Shown one piece after another: positions 43,401 to 51,666 of a DNA stretch of 64,000 bases. This DNA comes from JABWAN01 sp041918175. Its GTDB lineage: Bacteria; Zhuqueibacterota; Zhuqueibacteria; Zhuqueibacterales; Zhuqueibacteraceae. Location of the stretch: positions 132,505 to 196,504 of the forward strand of contig JAYRWE010000109.1 in the NCBI GenBank assembly GCA_041918175.1, given 5' to 3'. The notes below the pieces were generated by a model that was not told the origin of the DNA, did not search any database, and worked only from the letters and a program-made list of their open reading frames with translations. Position numbers and translations under genes: made by a program. Within the stretch, counting starts at the first letter, position 1. Each line of letters starts with the position of its first letter.

Positions 43401-45824
43401 TCGCGTTTGCAGGTCGAAACTTTTCTCGGCAAGCTTGCGCTCGAAGCCGGGAATGCAGCACTCGCGCTGCAAGATTTGGAAACGGCTCTCACTGCTTTTC
43501 AAACGACGCGCGGCGCAACTACGCTCACGGGCGCGGAGCAACGCGCTTTGGCAATTGGCAAGCAACTCTTGGGACGCGCTTACAGCGATCTCACGGCTTA
43601 CGGCCACGCGCTCGTGTTGCATCGCGAGGTGTTGGAAATTTTTACGGCATTAGCCGACACCGCCAATCTCGCGCGCGCCGAGCAATATGTGGCGGAAACG
43701 CTTTGGCTCAACGCCGAGTTTCAAGCGGCATTGCAACATCAGCAGCGCGCGCTACAATGGATGGCATTCTTGCGCGAGGAGCAAGCGCTGCAAATTCGTG
43801 CGCAAACGACCCTCGGATTGATCAAACTCAGCCTCGGCGATCTGCCGGCCGCGGTGGATGCGCAAAAGCGCGCTTTGCAAACCGCACTGACCTGGGAAGA
43901 AACGCAACCCCTCGAAGCGCGCCGCGAACAAGCAACCGTGCACAAAAATTTGGGCAGCACGTATTTGCAGCTACGCCAAGTGCCCTCCGCGCGCGCAAGC
44001 TTTCAGGCCGCGCGTAAGTTGGATGTCGCGCTCAATGCCGCGCGCGGTTTGCTTTATGATTATCTCAACCTCGGGAACGTTTTTGTGCAATTGCAGCAAC
44101 CGGACTCTGCTCTGTTTTATTTGACCGCCGCAGAAACGCTAGGCGTGCGTTTGCAAGATCAGCGCGCGCTTGCCAAAGTTTTTTTCTTTAAAGGGCAAAC
44201 GGCCTTGCGTTTGAATCAACGCAACGCGGCCCAAGCCGCGCTGACGCAGGCCTTGGAGCGCGCGGAGAAATTTCATGTGGAAGAATTATCGTGGCGTTGT
44301 TTGTGGGAACTTGGAAAATTCGCCAAGCAGGAGGGAGCACTAGAAACCGCGTGGGAATATTACCAACGGGCGTTGGCTGCGGTTGAACGCGTGAGTGCGA
44401 AAATCAAGATTGACGAGTATCGCAGCGGGTTCATTGATGACAAGACGGAGTTGTATGAAGAAGCAGTGCTCGTGTTGTTGCAAATGAAACGCGAGGCAGA
44501 GGCTTTCAGCGTTGCCGAGCGCGCCAAGTCGCGCAGTTTCGCAGACATGTTGGGCAACAGCGGCGTTCATTGGCAAGCGGCGCAGAGCGAGGATCGTTCG
44601 TTGCTCGCGCGGCGCGAAAAATTATTTGAAGCCCTCGCTTTCGCACAAAGCAAGAGCACTGCTTTGACGGAGCCGGCGCAGCGTTCCAGTGCGCAAGACA
44701 CAGTGGCGGCGCTGCAAAAGGCCTATAGCGAATTGTTGTTGGAAATGAAATCCTCCCATCCGGAATTGGCCGACGCCGTAAATGTGGAGCCTTTGCCTCT
44801 CGCTGAAATTCAAACGATGCTAGCCGACAGCGTCGCGCTCGTGGAGTTTTTTTTCGCACAGAACCGGCTCGTCTGTTGGGTCATTGATCGCACGCAAGCC
44901 CGCGCCGTGAGCACACCGCTTGACCGCACTCATTTGGCGGAAAGCGTGGCGCAATTCCGCCGCGCGATTGCGAAACGCGCTTCCACGGAAGTGTTTTCGC
45001 GCGCGCTTTATGAGATGCTCTTCGCGCCCTTAGAATCTCTGCTGTTGCCAAGCAAGCAATTGCTCATCGTGCCACACGGCGTTTTGCATTATGTGCCGTT
45101 TCCCGCCTTGCAGCGTGCGGACGGCACTTTTCTCCTCGACCGTCATGCGCTCGCCTTTGCGCCAAGCGCAACGGTGCTCGGTTTTTGCCATCGCAAGGCT
45201 GACAAGCAGCGCGTAGCCATGCAAGATGCGCACGTGCTTGCGCTCGGCAATCCGGATCTGAGCGATCCACGCTTGGATTTGCCATTTGCCGAAAAGGAGA
45301 TTAAAACCATCGCGCAAACTTTTTCTGCAACGAAAAGCCTGGTGCGCAAACAAGCCACGCGCAGCGCCTTGTTCGCCGGGCAGAGCGAAGCCGCGCTTTT
45401 GCACTTTGCTTGTCACGGAAATTATGATGCCGCAAATCCGCTGTTCTCTGCCTTATTGCTCGCCGCCGAAGACTCTGCCGGCATTGACCGCCTTACCGCG
45501 CATGAGATTATGGCGTTGCATCTGAACGCACAACTCGTCATGCTTTCGGCCTGTGAAACCGGGCTCGCGCGCGTCACCGGCGGTGATGAAGTCATCGGCC
45601 TCACGCGCAGTTTCATTTTCGCGGGCGCGCCGGCATTGATTGCAAGCCTCTGGACCGTTGACGACCTCGCCACTGCGATCACGGTGAAACGCTTTTATCG
45701 CTTTTTGCAGTCCGGCAAGAGCAAAGCCGAAGCCTTGCGCGCGGCGCAGCGTTTTGTGCGCGATCAGCACAATCGCCATCCGGCATATTGGGCGAGCATG
45801 ACTCTGACCGGCGATTGGAGGTAG
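37425..45824 (+). CDS. Giant TolB-propeller / TPR protein with two CHAT domains (first dead, second active)
   Basis: A 2799-residue protein. A hydrophobic segment at 49-62 suggests export or anchoring. The true start may be downstream of ATG 37425, since no ribosome site is clear and residues 1-45 are basic and low-complexity. Residues ~75-330 carry TolB/PD40 repeats (ISADGKWLAYVSRQNGNYDI, WSPDNKTLVFVSRRD). TPR-rich helices cover ~400-1430. CHAT domain 1 (~1490-1830) keeps the fold motifs IIVPDDALHYLPF and GDELIILQRSMISAGVPSLV. Its catalytic positions are Arg1686 and Met1734 instead of His and Cys. A second TPR block (~1835-2340) leads to CHAT domain 2 (~2440-2799). That domain has HFACHG (His2664), LSACETG (Cys2710) and GGDEVIGLTRSFIFAGAPAL. 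CHAT proteases are caspase-like. The substrate is unknown. The gene is divergent from the VapBC-type pair, with an ABC permease gene 98 bp downstream. Confidence 0.92.
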   Translation: MFLRKIIVSPMRKDTQVSWRCQAKCLIFSRCVHLSNFRSKRSRYSLQVCIVFFFSLLCGFTLSSETGAKHAFTEEHHLTSPFPLTTHPEADLMPAISADGKWLAYVSRQNGNYDIWVRATSGGLPSLLTTNTSDDYSPAWSPDNKTLVFVSRRDDAEGDLYLLELKAREDGFAPGQTKRLTANLQREAFPCFSPDGKRISYSFGAKGEEQIWLHEMKTGTQYPLTTRGGTEPAWSPRGSELAIAARTAETNEQQIFIIHADTAQADYLRRQITFDGDNHFPTWSPEGKRILVQRETRAIDQNKKHSRLYVVPLELNAGSLEQLSVGLQITPHSEDALFPCWGHDGMVYYAAARYGNLDLWRIPESGPIPRFATPAAAFAHAQTIATHETAVLAFSALRYHFPDSTHWLARAGVEMGRRYLLMAETEQARKSWNNVTLYYLGENEGAGLAELELAKLDGNVERFALLRERYRAWPLVQALCMLEQGLALQQQRQFEPALQIFQTLAQTFSQLREVKYRAERSSAELLLQLERREDAEARYAALLAESREQREWYESASARLLAIAPQLAGLSDTLAAYQRLQQRHAAQPEIVFAARFGIAEKLQRDGEAQLAENEWRDIISALAPFSAPNLRAIRARALHHLLRMQIARNDLPLAQSLYEQLTQEHHAPADSALRQAARADLTQALLRRGRLLLAARDLQLALAAFRQARIYEAREVEAHRGYIEAMNGLDQIDEAVAEYEFLTQQQPRNEILLYALGLAYSYKGEGNANILRRSSSVIASALALNYRLVPAYLTLGFNYEGIEQLEQKERARKKNFFERIAFALPDFMDNLRRTLTFRPPKPHARWYERALEALTMAIALNDETTHPQREAQLALNLANIYYNLGEFAAQNAFRYYQIKQQYDSTFVSPRQRAVVMERMGETGWLSGKYEEATPLLREAVKQYQLLREPEGELRNILRLALLYQTSGEHNTSNEWFREFITVSRRENRENNLAQVWRTIARNHQLQAETDEALKRSQRALNLLEAQDRSDFPQPEKSKLTIKLLGLPIFWHTLAPTGEESNTEGLTFEQERELVFSIMEESHATQKDFEAAIAELEKKLASFRQRKDRKGEALALNNLGSLWYSLHEFERAHAHYNTSAQICAAHDFAGGLLSNIINLGNLALLRVRTGDETIPTTSASLDSLMPLAWAALPQAPEAQQLAVWALRGNLAYYRTAQLWPQAHDEAAAASANAMALAVRQTLQATQYFAEARRGYEEALAIAERRRLSREEIILRRNLASLFVLAQDFPAAWAHLRLAHARSVEKNLPHLIWRIEHALGALTQIAPQYSFSTNSALAWYQHAIALLENLPEEPEGVEQRLVEGDEQSALYENTISLLAKEAEPVEELRAQAFVLAERKQARQFMKLSTLRNILPHEQNQRNIWGGNGGEVSYQRRQLSRQRGELLSLQAEEPQRPKEIMRVQAALQKSTDAYQVLVDSAMVLDPALASFFSVQNLDLQSVRDSLARNTAIIKYFVAENKIVLWLLSRDRFEQRSVPFARAQLRREIATLRHALRANEAAIAARTQALSELLLAPLPHLEDYAQLIIVPDDALHYLPFAILPYRGVALAQRFACVLTSSVQALQFAAQRKTLSTEPLLIVQDANAGTPAFAAQLAELPAQTFAGVDWRGEEELHPRIRSAGVLHLQSRLVMFPERPQDSPLVLRYMHGDSLATARLPLYRMFENKLRASLCVLENMTLPYRAGYTGDELIILQRSMISAGVPSLVLCQWEVAPEIRNFFYAEFYAHVNRMPLVAALQQAQVATRRQFPQTQDWAAFELLGFPGMNQQEKDAFAQRYFLERVAIGNNAQDAKQFDKAVQYYREALAMAKQLGETEAVQRLRLLIKAAAFLDNDFVTMSEIETLLLADAQAAQDGKRIAQSLQNLSTWRLRMQDYAAAEKTERTLLSLMEQSNNAPAVSASYFRLAQIFQAAGDYDKARSAGKEAAKVLATLNYPLSRLQVETFLGKLALEAGNAALALQDLETALTAFQTTRGATTLTGAEQRALAIGKQLLGRAYSDLTAYGHALVLHREVLEIFTALADTANLARAEQYVAETLWLNAEFQAALQHQQRALQWMAFLREEQALQIRAQTTLGLIKLSLGDLPAAVDAQKRALQTALTWEETQPLEARREQATVHKNLGSTYLQLRQVPSARASFQAARKLDVALNAARGLLYDYLNLGNVFVQLQQPDSALFYLTAAETLGVRLQDQRALAKVFFFKGQTALRLNQRNAAQAALTQALERAEKFHVEELSWRCLWELGKFAKQEGALETAWEYYQRALAAVERVSAKIKIDEYRSGFIDDKTELYEEAVLVLLQMKREAEAFSVAERAKSRSFADMLGNSGVHWQAAQSEDRSLLARREKLFEALAFAQSKSTALTEPAQRSSAQDTVAALQKAYSELLLEMKSSHPELADAVNVEPLPLAEIQTMLADSVALVEFFFAQNRLVCWVIDRTQARAVSTPLDRTHLAESVAQFRRAIAKRASTEVFSRALYEMLFAPLESLLLPSKQLLIVPHGVLHYVPFPALQRADGTFLLDRHALAFAPSATVLGFCHRKADKQRVAMQDAHVLALGNPDLSDPRLDLPFAEKEIKTIAQTFSATKSLVRKQATRSALFAGQSEAALLHFACHGNYDAANPLFSALLLAAEDSAGIDRLTAHEIMALHLNAQLVMLSACETGLARVTGGDEVIGLTRSFIFAGAPALIASLWTVDDLATAITVKRFYRFLQSGKSKAEALRAAQRFVRDQHNRHPAYWASMTLTGDWR

Positions 45825-45922
45825 GCAGACGCTAATTTCTTGTCCATTCCGCTGCCAACGTTTTTGCCCTGCCGCGTGTCTTAAGCGCAAACCTCAGAGC
45901 TAACCTCTCACACGGAGCCACG

Positions 45923-48319
45923 ATGCTAAAGAACTATCTGCTCTTGGCTTGGCGAAATTTTCGCAAACATCAATCCTTTGCGCTCATTAACATTGCCGGG
46001 CTGGCTGTGGGCATTGCCTGCTTTGTGTTAATCATGCTCTACGTGCAATATGAGTTGAGCTTTGATCGCTATCACAAAAACGCCGATCACATTTATCGCG
46101 TGGTTTCGCAGCAACCGGGCAATGTTTTTCTCGGCACGGATCATTTTGCCGTGACTCCGGCGATTCTGGCCCAGACGCTCAAACAGGAATTTCCCGAAGT
46201 GTTGGAAGCGACCACTTTGGATAACTACAACAATGTGCTCATCACCGTGGGCGAGCAGAGTTTTTATGAAAACGATCTCGTGGTGGCCGATTCCGCGATC
46301 TTCAAAATTTTTTCGTTCCCGCTCGTGCTCGGCGATCCGGCAACGGCGTTGAATGAACCGTTCACAATCGTGCTCGATGAAACGCTGGCGCGGAAATATT
46401 TTGGCAATGACAATCCGCTCGGCAAAGTGGTGCGCTATCAAGATCGCCACGATTTGAAAGTCAGCGGCGTCATGCGCGACGTGCCGAAGAACTCCCACTT
46501 CCGCGCGAACCTGCTGCTCTCGTTTGCCACGGAAGTCGCGACCTCGACGGACAAAAATCGTTTCACGACCTGGGGCAATAATTCCTATTACACCTATTTC
46601 CTTGCCGCCCCCAATTTCGAGCCGGTGGCTTTCAACGAAAAGCTAAAGCAGCTTGTCAAAAAATATCACACCGAAGATTGGCGCGAGGCGGAAAATCCAC
46701 ACCGGTATTACGTGCAACAATTGCAAGACATCCATCTCTATTCGCACATCAACTTCGACCTCGGCACGAACAACGACGTGCGCTATCTCTATTTGCTTTC
46801 CGGCTTGGCCCTGATCATCATTCTTGCCGCGTGCATCAACTACATGAACCTCACCACGGCACGTTCGGCCATGCGGGCAAAGGAAGTGGGCATGCGCAAA
46901 GTGGTGGGAGCAAGCCGAGCACAATTGCTCAAACAATTTCTTGGCGAATCGCTGCTGCTGACGTTTCTCGCCGCGCTCATTGCCTTGCTCCTCGTTGAAC
47001 TCTTCTTGCCAACCTTCTCAGAACTCGTCGGGCGCGACTTGCGTTTCGATTTGTTGCTGCAAGGCTCTGCGGTGTTTGCGCTCTGCGGTACGATTTTGTT
47101 GGTGGGCGTGATGGCCGGCAGTTATCCCGCGTTGGTGCTCGCGGCCTTTGAGCCGGTGAAAGTTTTAAAAGGAGAGGTGAAGGACAATAGCGGGCGCGCC
47201 TATCTGCGCAATGCTTTGGTGGTTTTTCAGTTTGCCGCTTCGGTGGGATTGATCCTCTGCACGGCCACAGTGCAGCAGCAACTCGATTATATTCGCAAAA
47301 AGAAGCTCGGCTATAATCGCGAGCACGTGCTTGTGATGCGTGTGCGCGACCGTGAGGCGCGAAAGAAATTCCAACTCATCAAGAACGAATTGCTGGCGAA
47401 CCCAAACTTTGTGAGCGCCACTGTTTCGGGACATTTGCCCACGAATATCGGCTCTTCCAGCGGACTGGATTGGGCCAAACACGAAGGCCGGCCCGAATTG
47501 CAAGCGTATAACACGCCCGTGGATTATGATTTTCTCAACGTGTTTGAAATCGAGTTGGTCGAAGGCAGAAATTTTTCGCGCGCGTTTGCGACGGATTCCG
47601 CGCAGGCCTATATCATCAACGAAGAGCTGCGCGATTTGTTGGGATGGGAAAGCGCGGTGGGCAAGCCCTTTGGCAACGGCGACCAAGCCGACGGCCAAGT
47701 GATCGGCGTGATGAAAAATTTCCACATGCATTCGCTGCGGTTGAAAATCGAGCCGCTCTTCCTGCGTTTGGGAAGCAATTGGGGCGCGACACTTTCCGCG
47801 CGCATTCGCGCTGAAAACATTCCCGCGGCGATTGCGCATGCCGAGGCCGTTTGGAAAAAGTATTCGACAAAATATCCGTTCGAATACTCTTTCCTCGACG
47901 AGGAATTTAATCGCATGTACAAAACGGAAGAAAAGTTGAGCGCGATCTTCGGCTACTTTACCGGCTTGGCGATTTTCATTGCGTGTTTGGGCTTGTTGGG
48001 ATTGGCTTCGTTTACCGCGGAACGACGCACGAAGGAGATCGGCATTCGCAAGGTGCTCGGCGCCTCGCTCGGGCAATTGTTGTTCTTGCTCTCGCGCGAT
48101 TTTATGAAGCCCGTGCTGCTTGCAAACGTGCTCGCCTGGCCGGTGGTGTGGTATGCGATGCAACAATGGCTGCAAGGATTCGCCTATCGCACGGACATGG
48201 GAGGGAATATCTTCGTGCTCACGGCACTAAGCTCATTGACGCTAGCGTTGCTCACGGTGAGCATCAAAACCATCAAAGCCGCGACCGCAAATCCGGTGGA
48301 AGCCTTGCGGTATGAATGA
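45923..48319 (+). CDS. MacB/FtsX-like ABC transporter permease
   Basis: A 798-residue permease of the large two-FtsX type. It begins with AWRNFRKHQSFALINIAGLA and the first membrane helix (about 20-42). A periplasmic MacB-like domain (about 45-280) and three helices with the FtsX signature ARSAMRAKEVGMRKVVGASR follow. A second periplasmic domain (about 460-670) and a second FtsX unit end the protein (RRTKEIGIRKVLGASLGQLL, about 690-790). Such permeases act with a separate ATPase in mechanotransmission or export of lipoproteins, peptides or toxins. No ATPase gene is adjacent, so the partner must lie elsewhere. Confidence 0.92.
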   Translation: MLKNYLLLAWRNFRKHQSFALINIAGLAVGIACFVLIMLYVQYELSFDRYHKNADHIYRVVSQQPGNVFLGTDHFAVTPAILAQTLKQEFPEVLEATTLDNYNNVLITVGEQSFYENDLVVADSAIFKIFSFPLVLGDPATALNEPFTIVLDETLARKYFGNDNPLGKVVRYQDRHDLKVSGVMRDVPKNSHFRANLLLSFATEVATSTDKNRFTTWGNNSYYTYFLAAPNFEPVAFNEKLKQLVKKYHTEDWREAENPHRYYVQQLQDIHLYSHINFDLGTNNDVRYLYLLSGLALIIILAACINYMNLTTARSAMRAKEVGMRKVVGASRAQLLKQFLGESLLLTFLAALIALLLVELFLPTFSELVGRDLRFDLLLQGSAVFALCGTILLVGVMAGSYPALVLAAFEPVKVLKGEVKDNSGRAYLRNALVVFQFAASVGLILCTATVQQQLDYIRKKKLGYNREHVLVMRVRDREARKKFQLIKNELLANPNFVSATVSGHLPTNIGSSSGLDWAKHEGRPELQAYNTPVDYDFLNVFEIELVEGRNFSRAFATDSAQAYIINEELRDLLGWESAVGKPFGNGDQADGQVIGVMKNFHMHSLRLKIEPLFLRLGSNWGATLSARIRAENIPAAIAHAEAVWKKYSTKYPFEYSFLDEEFNRMYKTEEKLSAIFGYFTGLAIFIACLGLLGLASFTAERRTKEIGIRKVLGASLGQLLFLLSRDFMKPVLLANVLAWPVVWYAMQQWLQGFAYRTDMGGNIFVLTALSSLTLALLTVSIKTIKAATANPVEALRYE

Positions 48320-48498
48320 GACAGCGTGAAATTATGTGACGGGCTTTGCATGCATTCGCCTGATGATTCATCCTCATGCGAAGGTCTTCGCGCCTTTGTG
48401 TGCGCTTTTGATTTGCTCCCGCCATTTCTTCGATTGCATTCGTTTGCCGCTCGAATTATATTCGCGGCAGCGCGATGAAACTCCTAACCCAGTAATTG

Positions 48499-49392
48499 AT
48501 GAAACCTCCTCGGATTCTTATCACCGGCGCGAGCGGCTTGCTCGGCGGACATCTTTGTTTGGCGGCGCAGCGAGCCGGCGAAGTCTATGGCGCATATCTC
48601 TCGCACCGCACGCTTGTACCTGGCGTGCAGCCTCTCCTTCTCAACTTGAGCGACGAAGCAAACCTTGCGCATGCGCTGGCAGAAGTGCGCCCGCGGATGA
48701 TTGTGCATGCCGCGGTGTTGCAAGTGGATGCTTGCGAGCGCGATCCGGTATTGGCGGAGCGCATCAATGTGCAGGCGAGTCGTCGTCTCGCGGAATGGTG
48801 CGCGCACACGGAGGCGCGCATGCTTTACATTTCTTCGGATTTGGTGTTTGCCGGCGAACGCGGACGCTATGTGGAAACGGATGAGGCTCAGCCCGTGATG
48901 CTCTACGGCAAAAACAAACTGGCCGCAGAGCAGGCCGTGCTTGCAAGTTGTCGCAATGCTTGCGTTGTGCGTTTGCCGCTTATGTATGGCTTTCCTGCCG
49001 CGGGCGGAAACAATTTTTTTCTAAGCTTGATCGCCAAATTGCAACAAGGCGAGCGCGTACCGGTCTTTCATGATCAGTATCGCACGCCCGGCTGGGTGAA
49101 TAATATGGCGGAGGCGGTGTGGGAGCTGGCGTGTTCGGATTTTTGCGGGCGTCTTCATGTCGCGGGAACAACGCGATGCAGCCGCTTGGAAATGGCGCAA
49201 TGGATTTGCCGTCTCGGCGGGTGGAATGAAGCGTTGTTACAGCCGCTTGCAATGCACGATGTGCCCCTGGCTGCGCCTCGTCCGCAAGACGTTTCGCTGG
49301 ATACTCGTCTGGCTTCGCGTTTTCTAAAAACAAAGCTGTTCAGCTTGGAAGAAGGCTTACGGCATGCGTTGCGAGTTCCTGGATCGAACTGA
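48499..49392 (+). CDS. NAD(P)-dependent sugar-nucleotide reductase (RmlD-like SDR)
   Basis: A 297-residue extended short-chain dehydrogenase. The Rossmann motif TGASGLLGG (residues 9-17) is followed by VHAAVLQVDACERDP. The active-site set is Ser112/113 in YISSDLVF and Tyr136-xxx-Lys140 in YGKNK. The pattern YGKNKLAAE and the later YRTPGWVNNMAEAV are typical of dTDP-4-dehydrorhamnose reductase relatives. No other rhamnose or polysaccharide genes are nearby, so the true substrate is uncertain. ATG 48499 has no strong ribosome site. Confidence 0.85.
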   Translation: MKPPRILITGASGLLGGHLCLAAQRAGEVYGAYLSHRTLVPGVQPLLLNLSDEANLAHALAEVRPRMIVHAAVLQVDACERDPVLAERINVQASRRLAEWCAHTEARMLYISSDLVFAGERGRYVETDEAQPVMLYGKNKLAAEQAVLASCRNACVVRLPLMYGFPAAGGNNFFLSLIAKLQQGERVPVFHDQYRTPGWVNNMAEAVWELACSDFCGRLHVAGTTRCSRLEMAQWICRLGGWNEALLQPLAMHDVPLAAPRPQDVSLDTRLASRFLKTKLFSLEEGLRHALRVPGSN

Positions 49393-49498
49393 AGCGAAGC
49401 CCGTCGCAGCGATGAGTGGCGAAATTATGTGATGAAGCGCCGGTTCTATTTTTTGAATGCAACAATAGATGATCACTTAACCTCTCGGAGATTTGTGT

Positions 49499-51310
49499 AT
49501 GCGACTTATGAAAGCTTTACTCGCACTCTTGTGTGTCGTGCTGCTGGCAAGTTGCGCAACGCCGAAAGCGCCTTTGAACAAAGAGAGCGTCATTGCGCTC
49601 GCGCCTTCGGACGTGCAGTTTCATGTTAATTATCTCGCTTCCGAGGCATTGGAAGGCCGGCTTTCCGGCACTGCGGGTTGCGAGGCCGCGGCGGACTATA
49701 TCAGCGCCGAATTCAAGCGGCTCGGCCTCCGCCCGCTCGGCGAGAATCAAAGCTATGAGCAAAAGTTCGAATTTGTTGGCGGAGTCGAGTTGGGCAGCAA
49801 TAACTCTTTGCGCACTTCGCGTGCGGGCCAGGACACGGCCTGGACGCTCAACACAGATTTTCTGCCGATCGGCTCTTCAGGCTCAAGGCGCTTTGAAAAA
49901 GCAGAGGACGTGGCATTTGTCGGTTATGGCATTGCCGCGGAAAAGAGCAATTATAATGACTACGCCGGCCTCGACGTAACCGGCAAAGTCGTGCTCGCGC
50001 TGCGCTATTCTCCTGCGGGCGATGACCCGCACAGCCCACTGCGCGAATTTGAAGGCGCGCGTTATAAAGCGCTGCATGCGCGCGAGCACGGCGCGGCCGC
50101 GCTCCTGCTCGTGCTTGGCAAAAAAGATTCGACTTTGCCCGCGATGAAGTTTGAACGTTCCGGCGGCGATGCGGGTTTGCCCGTGCTTTACATCACGCGC
50201 GAGGTTGCGGCGTGGCTGCTGCAAAATAGCGGATACACGCTCGACGCATTGCAAGACAGCATTGACGCGACGAAAACGCCGCGTTCGTTCGTGCTCGCGG
50301 AAAATCGCGCGCAGTTAGTAACAGAGGTGCTCAAACAAAAACGGCTGGCGGCGAACGTCATCGGCATGTTGCCGGGCAGTGATGCGCAATTGCAACAGCA
50401 AGCGGTGCTGATCGGCGCGCACTATGACCACCTCGGCCGCAGCAGCGAAGGCGCGCTCGATCCCGATCGCGTCAATGAAATTCACAATGGCGCGGATGAT
50501 AACGCGTCCGGCACCTCGGGGTTGTTGGAACTGGCGCAATATTTCTCTGCACCGGAGCATCGCCCCAAACGTTCGCTCATTTTCATGGGTTTTGCCGGCG
50601 AAGAATTGGGATTGCTCGGCTCCGCGCATTATGTCGGCCAGCCGACTTTTCCGCTTGCGCAAACCGTGACCATGCTCAACCTCGACATGATCGGTCGCGT
50701 GAAAGACAGCGCGCTCGTGGTGCAGGGCGTGGGCACAGCGCCGCATTTTACCGAACTGGTGCAACGCAGCAACACTGACCTCAAGCTCAGTTTGAAGAAA
50801 GACGGCCTGGGGCCAAGTGATCATTCTTCTTTTTATCAAAAAAATATTCCGGTGCTTTTCTTTTTCACCGGTCTGCATGATGACTATCACCGGGTGAGCG
50901 ACGACGCTGACAAAATCAATGCGAGCGGCACCGTGCAAGTGTTAAATCTGGTGGCAAAAATCACGACCGCAGTCGCCAATTCCGACTCTTTGCCGGTATT
51001 TACAAAAGTTGAGTCGAGCGAGCGCCAAGCCGCGCGGGGTTTTAACGTGTATGTCGGCACGATTCCGGATTATGCCGCGGACGTTGAAGGCATGAAACTC
51101 AGCGGCGTGCGCGCGGGCGGACCCGCGGACCGCGCAGGGTTGCAGGCCGGCGATATCATCATCCGCTTTGGCAAGATCAACGTTAAAAATATTTACGACT
51201 ACACCAATGCCTTGGCGGATTTTTCTCCCGGCGAGGAAGTGGAAGTCGTGGTTCTGCGCGGCACCGAAAAGAAAACCATGAAGCTTAAGCTGGAGGCGAG
51301 CAGAAGATAG
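49499..51310 (+). CDS. M28 zinc aminopeptidase lipoprotein with PA and PDZ domains
   Basis: A 603-residue protein from ATG 49499 with GGAG upstream. The signal ends in the lipobox LLASC (Cys at about residue 17), so it is anchored in the envelope. A protease-associated insert (about 120-260) is followed by the M28 catalytic domain with GAHYDHLG, HNGADDNASG, FAGEELGLLGS and DDYHRVSDD, which supply the two-zinc ligands and catalytic Glu. A C-terminal PDZ domain (about 505-600) reads GVRAGGPADRAGLQAGDII. It probably trims peptides from the N-terminus in the periplasm. Confidence 0.92.
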   Translation: MRLMKALLALLCVVLLASCATPKAPLNKESVIALAPSDVQFHVNYLASEALEGRLSGTAGCEAAADYISAEFKRLGLRPLGENQSYEQKFEFVGGVELGSNNSLRTSRAGQDTAWTLNTDFLPIGSSGSRRFEKAEDVAFVGYGIAAEKSNYNDYAGLDVTGKVVLALRYSPAGDDPHSPLREFEGARYKALHAREHGAAALLLVLGKKDSTLPAMKFERSGGDAGLPVLYITREVAAWLLQNSGYTLDALQDSIDATKTPRSFVLAENRAQLVTEVLKQKRLAANVIGMLPGSDAQLQQQAVLIGAHYDHLGRSSEGALDPDRVNEIHNGADDNASGTSGLLELAQYFSAPEHRPKRSLIFMGFAGEELGLLGSAHYVGQPTFPLAQTVTMLNLDMIGRVKDSALVVQGVGTAPHFTELVQRSNTDLKLSLKKDGLGPSDHSSFYQKNIPVLFFFTGLHDDYHRVSDDADKINASGTVQVLNLVAKITTAVANSDSLPVFTKVESSERQAARGFNVYVGTIPDYAADVEGMKLSGVRAGGPADRAGLQAGDIIIRFGKINVKNIYDYTNALADFSPGEEVEVVVLRGTEKKTMKLKLEASRR

Positions 51311-51666
51311 CGTCGTGCGTGGAGGGCCATGAAGTGCCTATCCCCCAACCTCATGAGGTTTATAATGGATGCCGGATAAAATCACTCGGGCATGACATTG
51401 CAGGATGGTTTGGAGAGAGGCTCTAAACGAGCAACAATATTTTTTTCGCCAGTCTAGGCGAACATTCTGTATATATGTTGTCGAGGGCTTGTAACCGAAG
51501 AAGGGCAAAGCCTTTTTGCTAGCATGGCAATGCGGGTTTGCCCTTCTAATTTTCCAAGCAAAGGCCGCCTCTGTGTTGCAGGCCATCTTCCGCAGAGGCT
51601 TTGACACGCCGGCTATGAAATCATAACGCCGCTTTCGGCTTTTTCGGGTTCTTCGGAGTTTAGCAC
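51311..51666. other. Non-coding gap with two hairpins
   Basis: AGAAGGGCAAA at 51499-51509 faces TTTGCCCTTCT at 51537-51547. GCCTCTG at 51567-51573 faces CAGAGGC at 51593-51599. An 89-codon minus-strand frame covers the gap but is mostly the translation of these palindromes, so I do not call it. Confidence 0.5.

Noticed and set aside
36758..45824. VapBC-type pair and TPR-CHAT protein as one defence system
   Set aside because: They are divergent, and the PIN toxin already has its own antitoxin. Position alone does not support a joint function.
47165..48175. 336-codon minus-strand frame
   Set aside because: Antisense to the second half of the MacB-like permease; no recognisable motif.
51338..51607. 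89-codon minus-strand frame in an intergenic gap
   Set aside because: Most of it translates two palindromes, and it lacks a ribosome site.
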